Notes: generated from the letters alone by a model not told the origin. A stretch of DNA of 64,000 bases from Planctomycetota bacterium (GCA_028289345.1 JANQQL010000015.1:124001-188000); one strand, 5' to 3'. Positions 33,281 through 42,653 are shown, numbered from the stretch's first letter. Made by a program: numbers and translations.

Positions 33281-33327
33281 GCGGCGGTTCGCTCCAGGTC
33301 TTCCTGGAGTGAACCGCCGTTTCTTTG
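33281..33327. terminator. strong intrinsic terminator between convergent genes
   Basis: CGGCGGTTCGCTCCAGG (33282-33298) and CCTGGAGTGAACCGCCG (33303-33319) form a 17-bp stem with one G-U pair and loop TCTT, followed by TTTCTTT on the plus strand. The minus-strand exit is also T-rich (TTAGTTTT), so it may work both ways between the subtilase-like gene and the rod-like gene. Confidence 0.88.
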
Positions 33328-33361
33328 TCCGTGAAGAGAGACGCGGGGTGAAGCCTTCCCG

Positions 33362-33700
33362 CTACCCGTAGATGTCCAGCAAGGAGCCTTGGGTTTCGTA
33401 GGCTCGCTTGAGCGCCGCCGCGTTGACCTGGACCTGATGCTGGGACTCTTTCAGGTCTACCGCTTCCTTGGCCAGGTTGACGTCGTTGATCTGCTCGAGG
33501 GTTTGCCCACGGCGATCGTAGAGCGGCTCCGGTGGCGGCTCCACCGTCGCCGAAACACCTCCGCCCGGCCCGGTGCGCTGCTCCACTCGCTGAGCTCGAT
33601 ACCCGGGAGTATTCGCATTCGCGATGTTGGACGCAGCGACCTGTTGCCGGAGCATCCCGGCAGCCAGCGCAGACTCAGTGACGGCGACAACGTTTAGCAT
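33362..33700 (-). CDS. flagellar basal-body rod-like protein
   Basis: A 112-residue protein with the N-terminal rod/hook motif ESALAAGMLRQQVAASNIANANTPGYRAQRV (the A-x-N-I-A-N-x-x-T-P-G-Y/F motif of FlgB/C/E/F/G) and a C-terminal helix VNLAKEAVDLKESQHQVQVNAAALKRAYETQGSLLDI, as in FlgB/FlgC. Length fits a FlgB/FlgC-type rod protein. No other flagellar gene is in the window, so it is isolated from any basal-body operon here. I chose ATG 33700, which places the motif close to the N-terminus. It could be one of the dispersed rod proteins of a planctomycete flagellum or a remnant; I cannot tell FlgB from FlgC. Confidence 0.75.
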   Translation of the reverse strand: MLNVVAVTESALAAGMLRQQVAASNIANANTPGYRAQRVEQRTGPGGGVSATVEPPPEPLYDRRGQTLEQINDVNLAKEAVDLKESQHQVQVNAAALKRAYETQGSLLDIYG

Positions 33701-33854
33701 CGTGATTTGTTCTTCGGATACACAGTGCTCAACATGAGGCCCTTTTGTGTCAGGAGAAAAGCTTGCCTCTGATTCCCTGTGGAACGACCGCCGCGAACCT
33801 GAATTCTGCACCAAGAACGGGAATCAATTGCCGAGTCCGCCGACCGCTGAACTG

Positions 33855-35486
33855 CTATTCCGCAGACCAAGTCGCGTACAGCCGGGGATCCCGACGGGCC
33901 CACCATTCTCCGAATTCGCCTTCTTCCTCCAGATCCGTGGAGGCCTCACGACCCGCTCTCCCGGTCGGCTGATACTGCCAGCGAATCACCCGAATCTGAT
34001 GCGGTGGATCCGTCGGTGCCGTCCCGGGAGAAAGCAAGTCGGTGACGGCGGGGCGGCCTTCCCCCAAGCCCTCGAGAAACCGTCGAAACCAGGGGGACGG
34101 ACCGGCCGGCCCTCGCAATGCTTCGAACCACATCTGCCAATCCAGTCGAGGCATGTGGGGCTGCACCCAACGCGGCGGAGAATCGAGGTCTCCCGGCTTG
34201 TCGCGGAACTCGTACGGGATCCACGCCGCGCCATCAGGACTGTGCTCGATGATCAGCTCCGGACGCTGCACGGTCATTCTCGCAAACAACCCATAGGAGT
34301 TCAGGAACGACAGTCCCTGCAACGCATCGGAAACCTTGCCGAGCATGCCGGGTGGTTGCACGGCTCTCGCCACGGCCTGCCACGAAGACGGTTCGGCGCG
34401 GGAGCCCGTCGGGGCTCGTGCCGACAGTGAGAGAAGGAAGAAGGCCGCCGCGAAATAGAGCAACCACGGAGACGACCACGCCACGAGAGCCTCGCGCCAA
34501 GGCCTCCGAGGATTCCCGGGTGACTCGATTCCGAGGGTCACGTCCTCTGGCGACTTGCGCGAGGCATTGAGCCATGGCCAACGTTTTGGCCACGCCCGAT
34601 TGTCCAACCAGGTCAGACAAAGGACAACGGTCAAGAGATTGAAGAACCCATAGTTCCCGGTCGCGGCAATCAAGATTTGCAAGAGGATCAACAGGAGAGC
34701 GGCCCAAAGACGAGCGATCCGAGGTCCGAGCATCGCGAACGGCACCACGAGTTCGATCGCGAACATGACGACCGTGCTGAACTGGTGAGCGCTCGTGGGA
34801 AGCCGGGTGGCAAACCAGCCGATGGTCGTCGGCAATGGTTGAGTCCAGTAGTGGTAATCCAAAGCGGTCAACGCGAGCCAAACGTTGCCGTCCTCTTGCG
34901 AAGGGTCGTCCACCAGTAGCTTGACGATTCCCGAAGCAACCATCAGTCGAAACAACAAGAACCACAGCAACCACCAGGCACCACGACGAGGGCCTCTCGG
35001 TGACAAGCGCGGCCCCCAGGACACCACCCACAACCCGAGAAACGAGGCCTCGAGGAGCAACGCATCCCACTGGAAGCTCAGAAAGCCGGGCGAGCCGTAC
35101 ACCGCTCGGAGAATCGGCCAAACGCCTCCGAACGACCCATAGCAGACCAAGGAGAGCAGCAATGCGGGTCCCGCAAAACGTCCCACCGCCAAGAGGAGCG
35201 CGCCCACACAGCCAGCGGCGAACACTCCGTGAACAAAGCCAGAAGAACCGCTGATCCAAAACAGGCTCGGCGCGGACCAGAGCAGCGATGGTCGAAACTG
35301 CTCACGAACCGCGTCACACGCGAAAGCAAGAGGCAGGATCCCGTCATTCCCGTACAGCCCATCGAACTGCACCCAAAGGGAGACGAACGCAATCAAGAGC
35401 ACGAACCCGAGGCCACGCACAAAGACCTGGCGAGCGATTCGGTAGTCGTCGAGCTCTTCTCCCAACCAGAAGAGCCAGCGCTTCAT
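33855..35486 (-). CDS. lipase-maturation-factor (LMF1)-like polytopic membrane protein
   Basis: A 543-residue polytopic protein with about eight hydrophobic helices. Family-like features include LLAFVSLWVQFDGLYGNDGILPL near the N-terminus, SFQWDALLLEASFLGLW, WLLWFLLFRLMVASGIVKLL, LTALDYHYWTQPLPTTIGWFATRLP, and the C-terminal soluble segment PHMPRLDWQMWFEAL. This order matches the lipase maturation factor family; in animals LMF1 acts on lipases in the ER, while bacterial members are of unknown role. ATG 35486 overlaps the GT2 gene stop by 4 bp, so the two are an operon. Co-occurrence with a dolichyl-phosphate-mannosyltransferase-like GT2 suggests lipid-linked glycosylation or envelope maturation; this is inference. 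Confidence 0.8.
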   Translation of the reverse strand: MKRWLFWLGEELDDYRIARQVFVRGLGFVLLIAFVSLWVQFDGLYGNDGILPLAFACDAVREQFRPSLLWSAPSLFWISGSSGFVHGVFAAGCVGALLLAVGRFAGPALLLSLVCYGSFGGVWPILRAVYGSPGFLSFQWDALLLEASFLGLWVVSWGPRLSPRGPRRGAWWLLWFLLFRLMVASGIVKLLVDDPSQEDGNVWLALTALDYHYWTQPLPTTIGWFATRLPTSAHQFSTVVMFAIELVVPFAMLGPRIARLWAALLLILLQILIAATGNYGFFNLLTVVLCLTWLDNRAWPKRWPWLNASRKSPEDVTLGIESPGNPRRPWREALVAWSSPWLLYFAAAFFLLSLSARAPTGSRAEPSSWQAVARAVQPPGMLGKVSDALQGLSFLNSYGLFARMTVQRPELIIEHSPDGAAWIPYEFRDKPGDLDSPPRWVQPHMPRLDWQMWFEALRGPAGPSPWFRRFLEGLGEGRPAVTDLLSPGTAPTDPPHQIRVIRWQYQPTGRAGREASTDLEEEGEFGEWWARRDPRLYATWSAE

Positions 35487-36202
35487 CGCCCGGTTCGGTC
35501 CTGTTTCTGGACCAGTGACTTTCGCAACACCCCGTACTGAAAGATCGTCCACAGGATCTTGGTTCCTGCGCCGATGGTTCCTCGGACCGTGCCGGTGATT
35601 TTGGACACGCCGCGGCGGCAGCGATAGGAAACCGGGACCTCGGTCACGCGCAAGCCGACTTGCAGCGCCTTGATCTGCATCTCGACGGTCCAACCGAAGT
35701 TCGGATCCGCCATTCCCATCCGATCCAGCGCGGACTTGGTCATGGCGCGAAACGGCCCCAGATCCGTGTACCGGTGTCGGAACAGGACGCGCATCAAGAA
35801 ACAAGCCAGCCGATTGCCGAACCGAGCCTGGGGCAACAGGGCACCGGGCTCCGCGTTGCCAAGCATGCGCGACCCGATCACCAGGTCCGCCTCTCCAGCG
35901 AGAATCGGCGCCACCAGATCGGGCAGCTCGCCGCCGTGATCGGAGTAGTCCGCATCCATGAACACCACCAGTTCGGTGTCCGGGGAGAGATTGGCGATCC
36001 CCCTCAGGCAAGCGGACCCGTACCCGCGGCGTGCCTCCGAAACGACCCGCGCTCCGGCTTGAGTCGCCCGCTCTGCCGTGGCATCGGTGCACCCGTTGTC
36101 GACCACAATGATCTCACTCACGAGATCACGCGGAATGTCCCCCAGGACCAAACCGATCGAGTCTTCTTCGTTGAGGGCCGGGATGATGACGGTCGTTTTC
36201 AT
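35483..36202 (-). CDS. GT2 family glycosyltransferase (polyprenyl-phosphate-type)
   Basis: A 239-residue GT-A glycosyltransferase of family 2. It starts MKTTVIIPALNEEDSIGLVL, then IIVVDNGCTDATAERA (nucleotide-binding strand and Asp), ARRGYGSACLRGI, ELVVFMDADYSDHGGEL (the D-x-D metal motif), DLVIGSRM, and DLGPFRAM. The C-terminal PVSYRCRRGVSKITGTVRGTI is typical of dolichyl/undecaprenyl-phosphate mannose/glucose synthases. No C-terminal membrane helices of the DPMS type are evident. It is followed by an LMF1-like membrane protein overlapping by 4 bp. Probably makes a polyprenyl-phosphate sugar at the inner membrane; sugar unknown. Confidence 0.87.
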   Translation of the reverse strand: MKTTVIIPALNEEDSIGLVLGDIPRDLVSEIIVVDNGCTDATAERATQAGARVVSEARRGYGSACLRGIANLSPDTELVVFMDADYSDHGGELPDLVAPILAGEADLVIGSRMLGNAEPGALLPQARFGNRLACFLMRVLFRHRYTDLGPFRAMTKSALDRMGMADPNFGWTVEMQIKALQVGLRVTEVPVSYRCRRGVSKITGTVRGTIGAGTKILWTIFQYGVLRKSLVQKQDRTGR

Positions 36203-36393
36203 GTCAGGACGCGACTGTAGCCACCCATCGTCCCGTCACAAAGCCGGGCCGGCGCCGAAGCCTGCGTCCTGTCGTAGGAAATGCAGGCGGGTCGGCTCCA
36301 AGCCCGGCTTGCGCCCAAACGGCTCACGAAGACTGACGTCGAGGGACGAAGACGTTTCGCGACAGCCCTCATGAGTTCGGGCTCGCGGTCGCC

Positions 36394-36864
36394 TCAGGAC
36401 GAGACCAGCGCAGTTTCGCGAAGCTGGCTGATACTTGCCAGAGCTTCGGTGACCTTGCGCTTGAGGGTCTGGTTGGCCCGCGCTCGACTGCTGGTGGCCT
36501 TGCTGATCAGGTCGCGCAACGACACCACTCCGACCAGTGTGCCTTCCTCATCTGTCACGACGACGCGACGCAACTGATGGTTCTCCATGAGATCGGTCAC
36601 GACCTCGACCTTGTCGTCCGGCCGACAGCTCCAAACTTCCCCGGTCATGGTGGCGTCCACCGTCAGCTCGTGCAGGGTCTTTCCCTCGATCAGCGCGGAC
36701 ATGCAAATGTCACGATCCGTGAGAACTCCGAGAACGCTCTTGTCCGCGTCGACGACTGGGACGACGCCACAGTTGTGCTCCCACATCACGCGGGCGGGCA
36801 CGGCGAGGACGTCGTCGGGCCCGCAACTGGCCACGTCCTTGGTCATCACATCTTCAACCTTCAT
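36394..36864 (-). CDS. two-CBS-domain protein
   Basis: A 156-residue protein with two CBS domains in tandem: MKVEDVMTKDVASCGPDDVL and CGVVPVVDADKSVLGVLTDRDICMSAL, then VDATMTGEVWSCRPDDKV and RRVVVTDEEGTLVGVVSLRDLI, a Bateman pair that usually binds adenosyl nucleotides. A short charged C-terminus (SRARANQTLKRKVTEALASI) follows. The ATG at 36864 is preceded by AGGAG at a 6-nt spacing. The gene stands alone. The target or partner is unknown; an energy- or nucleotide-sensing role is a family-level statement. Confidence 0.88.
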   Translation of the reverse strand: MKVEDVMTKDVASCGPDDVLAVPARVMWEHNCGVVPVVDADKSVLGVLTDRDICMSALIEGKTLHELTVDATMTGEVWSCRPDDKVEVVTDLMENHQLRRVVVTDEEGTLVGVVSLRDLISKATSSRARANQTLKRKVTEALASISQLRETALVSS

Positions 36865-37234
36865 CAACAGCTCCTTTCTTATTGGACGGCAATCGCACTG
36901 CAGAACAACCTCGATGGAAAATCCGCGACGAGCGCGGGGAATCTCAAATCGCTAGGCGCCGACCAACGATTCGCTGGATGCGGCGCAAAGCGAGCATCGC
37001 GCCTTTCGCAATCCGTCGTGGCGGCGGTCCCGAAGTCGCTCGACGACGCGGTGCATTTCGTTGGCAGCCTTTTGCCCGCCCGCCGAGCGGGATCGTCAGC
37101 GCTTTTTCTGGGTCCGCCGCACGAGAGCATCGGAAGCCCCCTGGGCGGGCCCAGTGTCGCCACCGGCCGAAGAAACGGGCCGATGGAGCCCTCCTTCGTC
37201 CCCGGGCTTCAGCGCTCGGTGGTCTTCGCCTCCC
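36865..37234. other. 370-bp intergenic region
   Basis: It lies between the start of the CBS gene and the stop of the zinc-ribbon gene, both on the minus strand. A minus-strand open frame (36879-37163) has no recognisable motif and Arg/Pro/Ala-rich composition, so I do not call it a gene. The promoter of the CBS gene should be here; no clear motif seen. Confidence 0.35.
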
Positions 37235-38230
37235 TCAGAAACGTCGTCCGCAGGCCAGACAGCGAGGCACCCGGAACGGCACCTTCTTCTGACAGCGCGG
37301 GCAAACTTTCAAGCGAACCGGGCCCGCGGACACCCGCGGTTTGGTGCGCTCGGAAGGCGCCGCCGGCTTTTGTTGGCTCGACGGTGCAGGCTCCGTCTTC
37401 GGTGCCGGCTCCTTGCCCTTCGGACGAACCCGAAACCGCGAAAGGGGAGACGGGGTTTCTCCCCGCATCGAGCGCCGAATCCTGGGCCGCTCGGGGTTTT
37501 CGGCTTCGATCATCTCTTTGGCGGTCGGACGCCGCGGTGCATCGCCGTTGGTCCTCGGAGCTGCGGCCGCTGCTTTCGCGGGAGCCGCCGCTGGGGGCGA
37601 ACTCGGACGGGATTCCTGGGCAGCGGGAGGCCGCCGGAATGGAGAAGTGTGGGGCTGCCACGTGTCCTCGTCCATCGAGTCTTCTTCCTCGACCACAGGC
37701 ACGGGAGTCGGCTCGGGCGCGGGAGTTTCGGCGACGGGCTCCTTCACGGGAGCCGGTTCCGGCTGGGCCTCGTCCGCCGGCTGAGACGGGGACGGCGGAT
37801 TCACCGCATCTCGCTGGGTCCCAGCAAGATAGTCGAGAAGCTGCTCCGGAGAACAGGCACCGGACATCACGACAATTCGCAGCAGCTGCCGGGTGACTTC
37901 CGAAAGCACCAAGACTTCCCGTCGCAGCGCACGGATCTCTTTGTCTAGGCCGCGAGTGGTCGGGGACCCTTGCTGGTCGACCAATCCCGCGGAAGTGACC
38001 TTCATCCCGGCCCGTTCGAGATCATGTCGATAGCGCTCGAGGAACAAACGACGCAGGTTGGCGCGCTGCTCCGACGACCAGAAATCGCAGGCGACCGAAC
38101 GGTCGATGCCATTCAGGGGATTCTCGAGCTGGTTGAGGTCAACCGGCGCGCTGCTGTTGGAGGGCTTCCCCTGCTCGAGGAACTCCCGCGCTTGATTGCT
38201 CAGCGTTTCCGCCAGACTCTTCCTGACCAT
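37235..38230 (-). CDS. zinc-ribbon protein with disordered linker, partner of ParA-like ATPase
   Basis: About 331 residues. The N-terminal 120 residues are helical (MVRKSLAETLSNQAREFLEQ, FWSSEQRANLRRLFLERYRHDLERA, ALRREVLVLSEVTRQLLRIVV). A long Pro/Ala/Glu-rich linker (about 140-300) looks disordered. The C-terminus is a zinc ribbon: CPRCQKKVPFRVPRCLACGRRF, two C-x-x-C pairs. I chose ATG 38230 (GGAGGTG about 9 nt upstream). The gene overlaps the 3' end of the ParA-like gene by about 92 bp in another frame, so translation is tightly linked. It could be a ParA-interacting cargo adaptor; no ParB-like domain is visible. Function unknown. Confidence 0.65.
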   Translation of the reverse strand: MVRKSLAETLSNQAREFLEQGKPSNSSAPVDLNQLENPLNGIDRSVACDFWSSEQRANLRRLFLERYRHDLERAGMKVTSAGLVDQQGSPTTRGLDKEIRALRREVLVLSEVTRQLLRIVVMSGACSPEQLLDYLAGTQRDAVNPPSPSQPADEAQPEPAPVKEPVAETPAPEPTPVPVVEEEDSMDEDTWQPHTSPFRRPPAAQESRPSSPPAAAPAKAAAAAPRTNGDAPRRPTAKEMIEAENPERPRIRRSMRGETPSPLSRFRVRPKGKEPAPKTEPAPSSQQKPAAPSERTKPRVSAGPVRLKVCPRCQKKVPFRVPRCLACGRRF

Positions 38231-38867
38231 TCCCAATCACCTCCCCAAAAACTGTTTCGAGTTCTCTGCTCGCTTGTTTCGCCGCGGATCCCATTTGCCA
38301 CACGACCGAGCTTTGGCCGCTGGCATCGGCGAAGGCGGTTCGTAACCGCACTGGCACACTGGCCACGGGCAGGCCGAGAAGTCTGACGGCTTCCGCGGCT
38401 TCGCGAGCCAGCCGCGTGCGAGCCTGCACCCGATTCAAAATCATGATTGCCCGCGGCAGGCCTCCGCGGATTTGCTGAGCTTGTTTGACGACCCGCACGG
38501 CTTGGTCGGCCGCCAACAGGTCCAGCGCCGACGGCCCCACCGGAATCACGGCGACATCAGCCACCAAGAGGAGCGCACGGGTCAGTTCCGTCAATCCGCC
38601 CGGCCCGTCCGCGATGACGATCTCAGCGGCCTCCCTCAGGCGAGGAGACTGCTCGATGATGTCGTCCGGGGTGTGCAGACAAGTCACCAGGATGTCCGGA
38701 TCCATCTCGGAGATCCAACGCGACGAGCTGCGCTGGACATCCGCATCGATCAGGGCGGTGCTTTGTCCGCGCTCCTTGAGCCACATCGCCAGATGCACGG
38801 CGAGAGTGCTTTTCCCCACGCCCCCCTTGGAGTTCGTGAAGGCGATCAGTTGACCAGGCACGGCCAT
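38139..38867 (-). CDS. ParA/MinD-superfamily ATPase (orphan, no ParB)
   Basis: A 242-residue deviant Walker-type ATPase: LIAFTNSKGGVGKSTLAVHLA (deviant P-loop with signature Lys), STALIDADVQRSSSRW (Walker A' Asp), EIVIADGPGGLTELTRALL (Walker B), DVAVIPVGPSALDLLA and IMILNRVQARTRLAREAAEAV. It matches small ParA proteins that position plasmids, chromosome regions or protein cargo. The C-terminus beyond about residue 210 is low-complexity Gly/Glu/Gln. I chose ATG 38867 because the protein then begins MAVPGQLIAF, close to the P-loop as in the family; an upstream GTG 38945 is in frame. No ParB is adjacent; a zinc-ribbon gene overlaps its 3' end. Confidence 0.85.
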   Translation of the reverse strand: MAVPGQLIAFTNSKGGVGKSTLAVHLAMWLKERGQSTALIDADVQRSSSRWISEMDPDILVTCLHTPDDIIEQSPRLREAAEIVIADGPGGLTELTRALLLVADVAVIPVGPSALDLLAADQAVRVVKQAQQIRGGLPRAIMILNRVQARTRLAREAAEAVRLLGLPVASVPVRLRTAFADASGQSSVVWQMGSAAKQASRELETVFGEVIGNGQEESGGNAEQSSAGVPRAGEALQQQRAG

Positions 38868-39396
38868 CTCCCTCGTTAACGGCTGCCACGGCTTCCCGCC
38901 GGAGCTGGGTCGAACGGCGGGAATGCCGTGCGGGCCGAAGCCCACATGGAGCCCATGCGCGTCGAATCGAGATCCGACCCGCGGACTTCAGGCCCGGACG
39001 AAGACTCGTTTCCCATGGAAACGATCCGCCCTAGGCATCCCTTCAGCAGGAGACAAACACCCTCCCTGCCTCAAACCGCCAGCAGCTTCCGGTTGGAATT
39101 CGCTCGTGGTGATCCCGCCAACGTCGCAGAGGACTGCGACCTTCTGACCTCCCCTTTCCTCCACCACGGCATCGCTTTTAACGACGCTGGGGAGACGGGA
39201 GAACCGGTTTCCTCCGGGCGCTTCGACCAAACCACCCGGTCAATGTGGAAACCCGCATGCCTACGATTGTGCACGCACCTCCACAACCCTGTGAAACCAC
39301 CATCAGTGGGTCATTTTCTCACTCTGCACAAGCTGTGGATAATACGAATTCCGAGTTTCTCAGGGAAAGCGCTGACAATCGTCCCGCAGCGAGAAC
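38868..39396. other. 529-bp intergenic region with DnaA-box-like sequences
   Basis: No gene is evident between the ParA-like gene and hutU. The right half is less GC-rich than its surroundings and holds one perfect consensus DnaA box in reverse orientation, TGTGGATAA at 39334-39342 (TTATCCACA on the minus strand). Weaker matches lie at 39322-39330 (CTCTGCACA, two mismatches) and 39244-39252 (TGTGGAAAC, two mismatches). It may be a DnaA-responsive promoter or a minor part of an origin. Confidence 0.4.
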
Positions 39397-41070
39397 TCAG
39401 GAAGCGGATCCGGACTCCGTCCACGGCAGTCGAACTCCGCGTTCTGCAGCCACTTCCATCGCCTTCTCGTAGCCAGAATCCGCATGTCGAACGACTCCCA
39501 AACCGGGGTCATTGTTCAGCACGTTGGCCAAACGCTTGGCCGCTTCCGGGGTTCCATCGGCCACGATCACCTGACCGGCGTGAATGGAGTTGCCGATCCC
39601 CACGCCACCGCCATGGTGGACGGACACCCAGGTCGCCCCTCCGGCGCAGTTCAGCAGTGCGTTCAAGATGGGCCAATCAGCCACCGCATCGGTCCCGTCC
39701 TTCATGCCTTCCGTTTCGCGGTAAGGCGACGCCACCGAACCACAGTCCAGGTGGTCTCGACCAATGACGATCGGCGCACTGATCCGTCCTTCCGCCACCA
39801 GCTCGTTGATGCGCAACCCCAGTTTGGCTCGGTCTCGGTAACCCAGCCAGCAGATCCGAGCCGGAAGCCCCTGAAAGGCAATCTGTTCCGAGGCAAGGCG
39901 GATCCATCGGGCCAACGGCTTGTCGTCGGGGAACAACTCGAGCACCGCCTCGTCGGTGACGTGGATATCGGCCGGGTCTCCGGAGAGGGCCGCCCAGCGG
40001 AACGGCCCCTTGCCCTCACAGAACAACGGCCGGATGTACTCCGGCACGAACCCGGGAATCTCAAAGGCCTCGGCAAAGCCGGCCGCTTTTGCTTCCCCTC
40101 GAAGGTTGTTCCCGTAATCGAAGGTGACGGCCCCGCGTCGCTTCAACTCCACCATCGCTTTGCAGTGATCGAAGACGGTTTTGCTAGCCAGCTCCAGGTA
40201 CTTCTTCGGATCGCTCTTGCGCAGCGCCACGGCTTCCGAAAACGGCATTCCGCGCGGCACGTATCCATGCAGCATGTCGTGGGCCGAAGTCTGATCGGTC
40301 AGGATCTCGGGAACGATGTCTCGTTCCAAGAGTCGCTCGAGCAAGTCGGCGGCGTTGCCCGGCCAGGCCACGGACCGCGCTTCTCCCGCAGCCTTCAACT
40401 CGAGCGCTCGATCGATGGCCGCGTCCAAGTCGTTCACTCGCTCGTGCAGGTACTTCGTCGTGAGACGCTTCTCGATGCGCGAATCGTCGACCTCGGCGGC
40501 GAGACAAACGGCTTGGGCCATGGTCGCAGCCAATGGCTGGGCCCCTCCCATCCCGCCAAGACCGCCGGTCACCACGAGTTTGCCGACCAGGCTGCCGTCA
40601 AAGTCTCGGTCGGCCGCCGCCACGAACGTCTCGTAGGTCCCCTGGACGATGCCCTGGCTGCCAATGTAGATCCAAGACCCGGCGGTCATCTGCCCGAACA
40701 TCATCAGCCCGCGGTCTTCCAGGTCACGGAAGTGATCCCAATTGGCCCACGCCGGAACCAGAAGGGAATTCGCGATCAGCACCCGCGGAGCATTGGCGTG
40801 GGTGGGAAACACTCCCACCGGCTTCCCGGACTGGACCAACAGCGTCTCTTCCGGACCAAGGGTCTTCAGCGTGTTCAGGATCGCGTCGAAGCACTCCCAG
40901 GATCGTGCCGCGCGCCCGGATCCTCCGTAAACAACCAACTGATCGGGATCCTCGGCGACTTCTGGATCCAAGTTGTTCTGAATCATCCGAAACGGCGCTT
41001 CGGTCAGCCAAGACTTGCAGGTGAGCTGGGAACCACGAGGGGAACGAATCGGTCTCGACTTGCTGGACAT
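39397..41070 (-). CDS. hutU: urocanate hydratase
   Basis: A 557-residue urocanase, which converts urocanate to imidazolonepropionate using NAD+ as electrophile, the second step of histidine breakdown. Full length for HutU. Typical segments: [96 protein letters not shown] (NAD-binding Gly-rich), [55 protein letters not shown], the last carrying the family's conserved Cys. Cytosolic. It lies 53 bp downstream of hutH on the same strand, so an operon hutH-hutU is likely. No hutI or hutG in the window. Confidence 0.96.
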   Translation of the reverse strand: MSSKSRPIRSPRGSQLTCKSWLTEAPFRMIQNNLDPEVAEDPDQLVVYGGSGRAARSWECFDAILNTLKTLGPEETLLVQSGKPVGVFPTHANAPRVLIANSLLVPAWANWDHFRDLEDRGLMMFGQMTAGSWIYIGSQGIVQGTYETFVAAADRDFDGSLVGKLVVTGGLGGMGGAQPLAATMAQAVCLAAEVDDSRIEKRLTTKYLHERVNDLDAAIDRALELKAAGEARSVAWPGNAADLLERLLERDIVPEILTDQTSAHDMLHGYVPRGMPFSEAVALRKSDPKKYLELASKTVFDHCKAMVELKRRGAVTFDYGNNLRGEAKAAGFAEAFEIPGFVPEYIRPLFCEGKGPFRWAALSGDPADIHVTDEAVLELFPDDKPLARWIRLASEQIAFQGLPARICWLGYRDRAKLGLRINELVAEGRISAPIVIGRDHLDCGSVASPYRETEGMKDGTDAVADWPILNALLNCAGGATWVSVHHGGGVGIGNSIHAGQVIVADGTPEAAKRLANVLNNDPGLGVVRHADSGYEKAMEVAAERGVRLPWTESGSAS

Positions 41071-41123
41071 GACAGAATCTCAGAGTTGGGGAACCTAACG
41101 GGGAAACAACCGCGGAAAGGACC

Positions 41124-42653
41124 TCAGTCCACTTTCCCACCTTGACGGCCCGCGACTTCCAATAGGGTTCCGTCGTTGACCCAGGCGGTCACTCGCTCGA
41201 TCTCCGCGCTGGTGCTGCGGTCGTCGTCGACCGAGGGAATTCGGCGGCGAATCCAACGATACACCGCATCCAGCGGCCGCGAAGAGCGCTGCTCTTTTTC
41301 GAAATCGAGGGCCTGGCAGGCCGAGAGGATTTCGATTGCCAGGACACGCTCGGCACAGCCAACGATGTCTCGGGCCTTGCGCGCCGCGATCGGCCCCATG
41401 GACACGTGATCTTCCTTGTTCGCGGAGGTCGGAATCGAATCCACGGCGGCCGGGTGCGAAAGGGCTTTGCACTCGGAGACCAAGGCGGCGGCCACCACTT
41501 GGAGAATCATGAATCCCGAACACAGCCCCGGTCTTGGGGTCAGAAATGCCGGGAGGCCACTGAGATCGGGATTCACCATGTTCTCGATGCGTCGCTCGCT
41601 GATCGAGGCAAGATCGGTCACCACTGCAGCGATCCGGTCCGCGGCAGCGGCCACCGGCTGAGCATGAAAGTTGCCTCCCGAGATCACCTCTCCCTGCTCC
41701 GGAAACACGAGCGGGTTGTCGGTGACCGCGTTGAACTCGATCTCGAACACCCGCCGCGCCTCTTCCAAGGAGTCCCGTGCGGCCCCATGAACCTGCGGCG
41801 CGCAGCGGAAGCTGTACGCGTCCTGCACCTTGCCGCAGCCCTTGTGAGAACGAAGGATTGAGCTGCCCTTCAACAGTCGCCGGAGATTCGCCGCGACCCG
41901 ACGTTGGCCGACCTGTCCCCGCACCTTGTGGATGCGGGCATCGAACGCTTTGTCCGTTCCCTTCGTGGCGTCCACCGACATCGCACAGGCGAGATCAGCC
42001 GTCTTCGCCACATTGAGCGCACGCACCAACGCGTCCGCGCCCAACGCGCAGGTGACCTGAGTGCCGTTGATGAGCGCCAATCCCTCTTTGGCCTGCAATT
42101 CCACGGCCTTGACCCGGGTGCGACGCAGCGCCTCGGATGCCGGGATCACTCGCCCGTTGTAGGTGACGTCTGCTTCTCCGACGATCGACAAGGCAAGGTG
42201 TGCCAAGGGTGCGAGGTCTCCCGAAGCCCCCACCGATCCCTGGCTGGGAACGACCGCGAGAATGCCGCGATTGAACAACTCGAGCATGGTCTCGACCAAC
42301 TCGACCCGCACCCCGGAGTGGCCCTGCACCAATGCGCGAATTCGCAGCAGCAAGATCGCACGCACCAGATTGGGAGGCAGGGGATCACCGACCCCGCAGG
42401 CGTGCGACCGAAGCAGATTGATCTGGAGCTTCTCCAGATCGTCGTCGGAAACGCGTTCCCGGGACAGCTTGCCGAACCCGGTGTTCACTCCGTACACGGT
42501 CTGACCAGATCGCAGCACTTCCTCGATCACGTCCCGCGCTTTTTGGATGGCGCGCCGCCCGCTACCGGACAAACGCAGCCGGACCGGGGCTCCGGACAAA
42601 GTCTGCCTCAAGACCTCCAGTCCGAGTTCCCGACGATCGATGGTGAGGTCCAC
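41124..42653 (-). CDS. hutH: histidine ammonia-lyase
   Basis: A 509-residue histidase that deaminates L-histidine to urocanate. The MIO prosthetic-group triad Ala-Ser-Gly lies in QGSVGASGDLAPLAHLAL (about 143-145). Other family segments: YGVNTGFGKLS, LQINLLRSHACGVGDPL, NGTQVTCALGADAL, DAYSFRCAPQVHGAARDSLE, NPLVFPEQGEVISGGNFHAQPVAAAAD, SERRIENMVNPDLSGLPAFL and SANKEDHVSMG. The GTG start at 42653 has AAAGGAG about 9 nt upstream. Divergent from the AI-2E-family gene across 137 bp, where a hut promoter would lie; no clear regulator gene is adjacent. Confidence 0.96.
   Translation of the reverse strand: MDLTIDRRELGLEVLRQTLSGAPVRLRLSGSGRRAIQKARDVIEEVLRSGQTVYGVNTGFGKLSRERVSDDDLEKLQINLLRSHACGVGDPLPPNLVRAILLLRIRALVQGHSGVRVELVETMLELFNRGILAVVPSQGSVGASGDLAPLAHLALSIVGEADVTYNGRVIPASEALRRTRVKAVELQAKEGLALINGTQVTCALGADALVRALNVAKTADLACAMSVDATKGTDKAFDARIHKVRGQVGQRRVAANLRRLLKGSSILRSHKGCGKVQDAYSFRCAPQVHGAARDSLEEARRVFEIEFNAVTDNPLVFPEQGEVISGGNFHAQPVAAAADRIAAVVTDLASISERRIENMVNPDLSGLPAFLTPRPGLCSGFMILQVVAAALVSECKALSHPAAVDSIPTSANKEDHVSMGPIAARKARDIVGCAERVLAIEILSACQALDFEKEQRSSRPLDAVYRWIRRRIPSVDDDRSTSAEIERVTAWVNDGTLLEVAGRQGGKVD

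Noticed and set aside
36577..37896. A 439-codon plus-strand frame over the zinc-ribbon gene, and others at 37061-37948
   Set aside because: Arg/Pro/Ser-rich with no motif; antisense to a minus-strand gene with a zinc ribbon, a ribosome site and overlap with parA.
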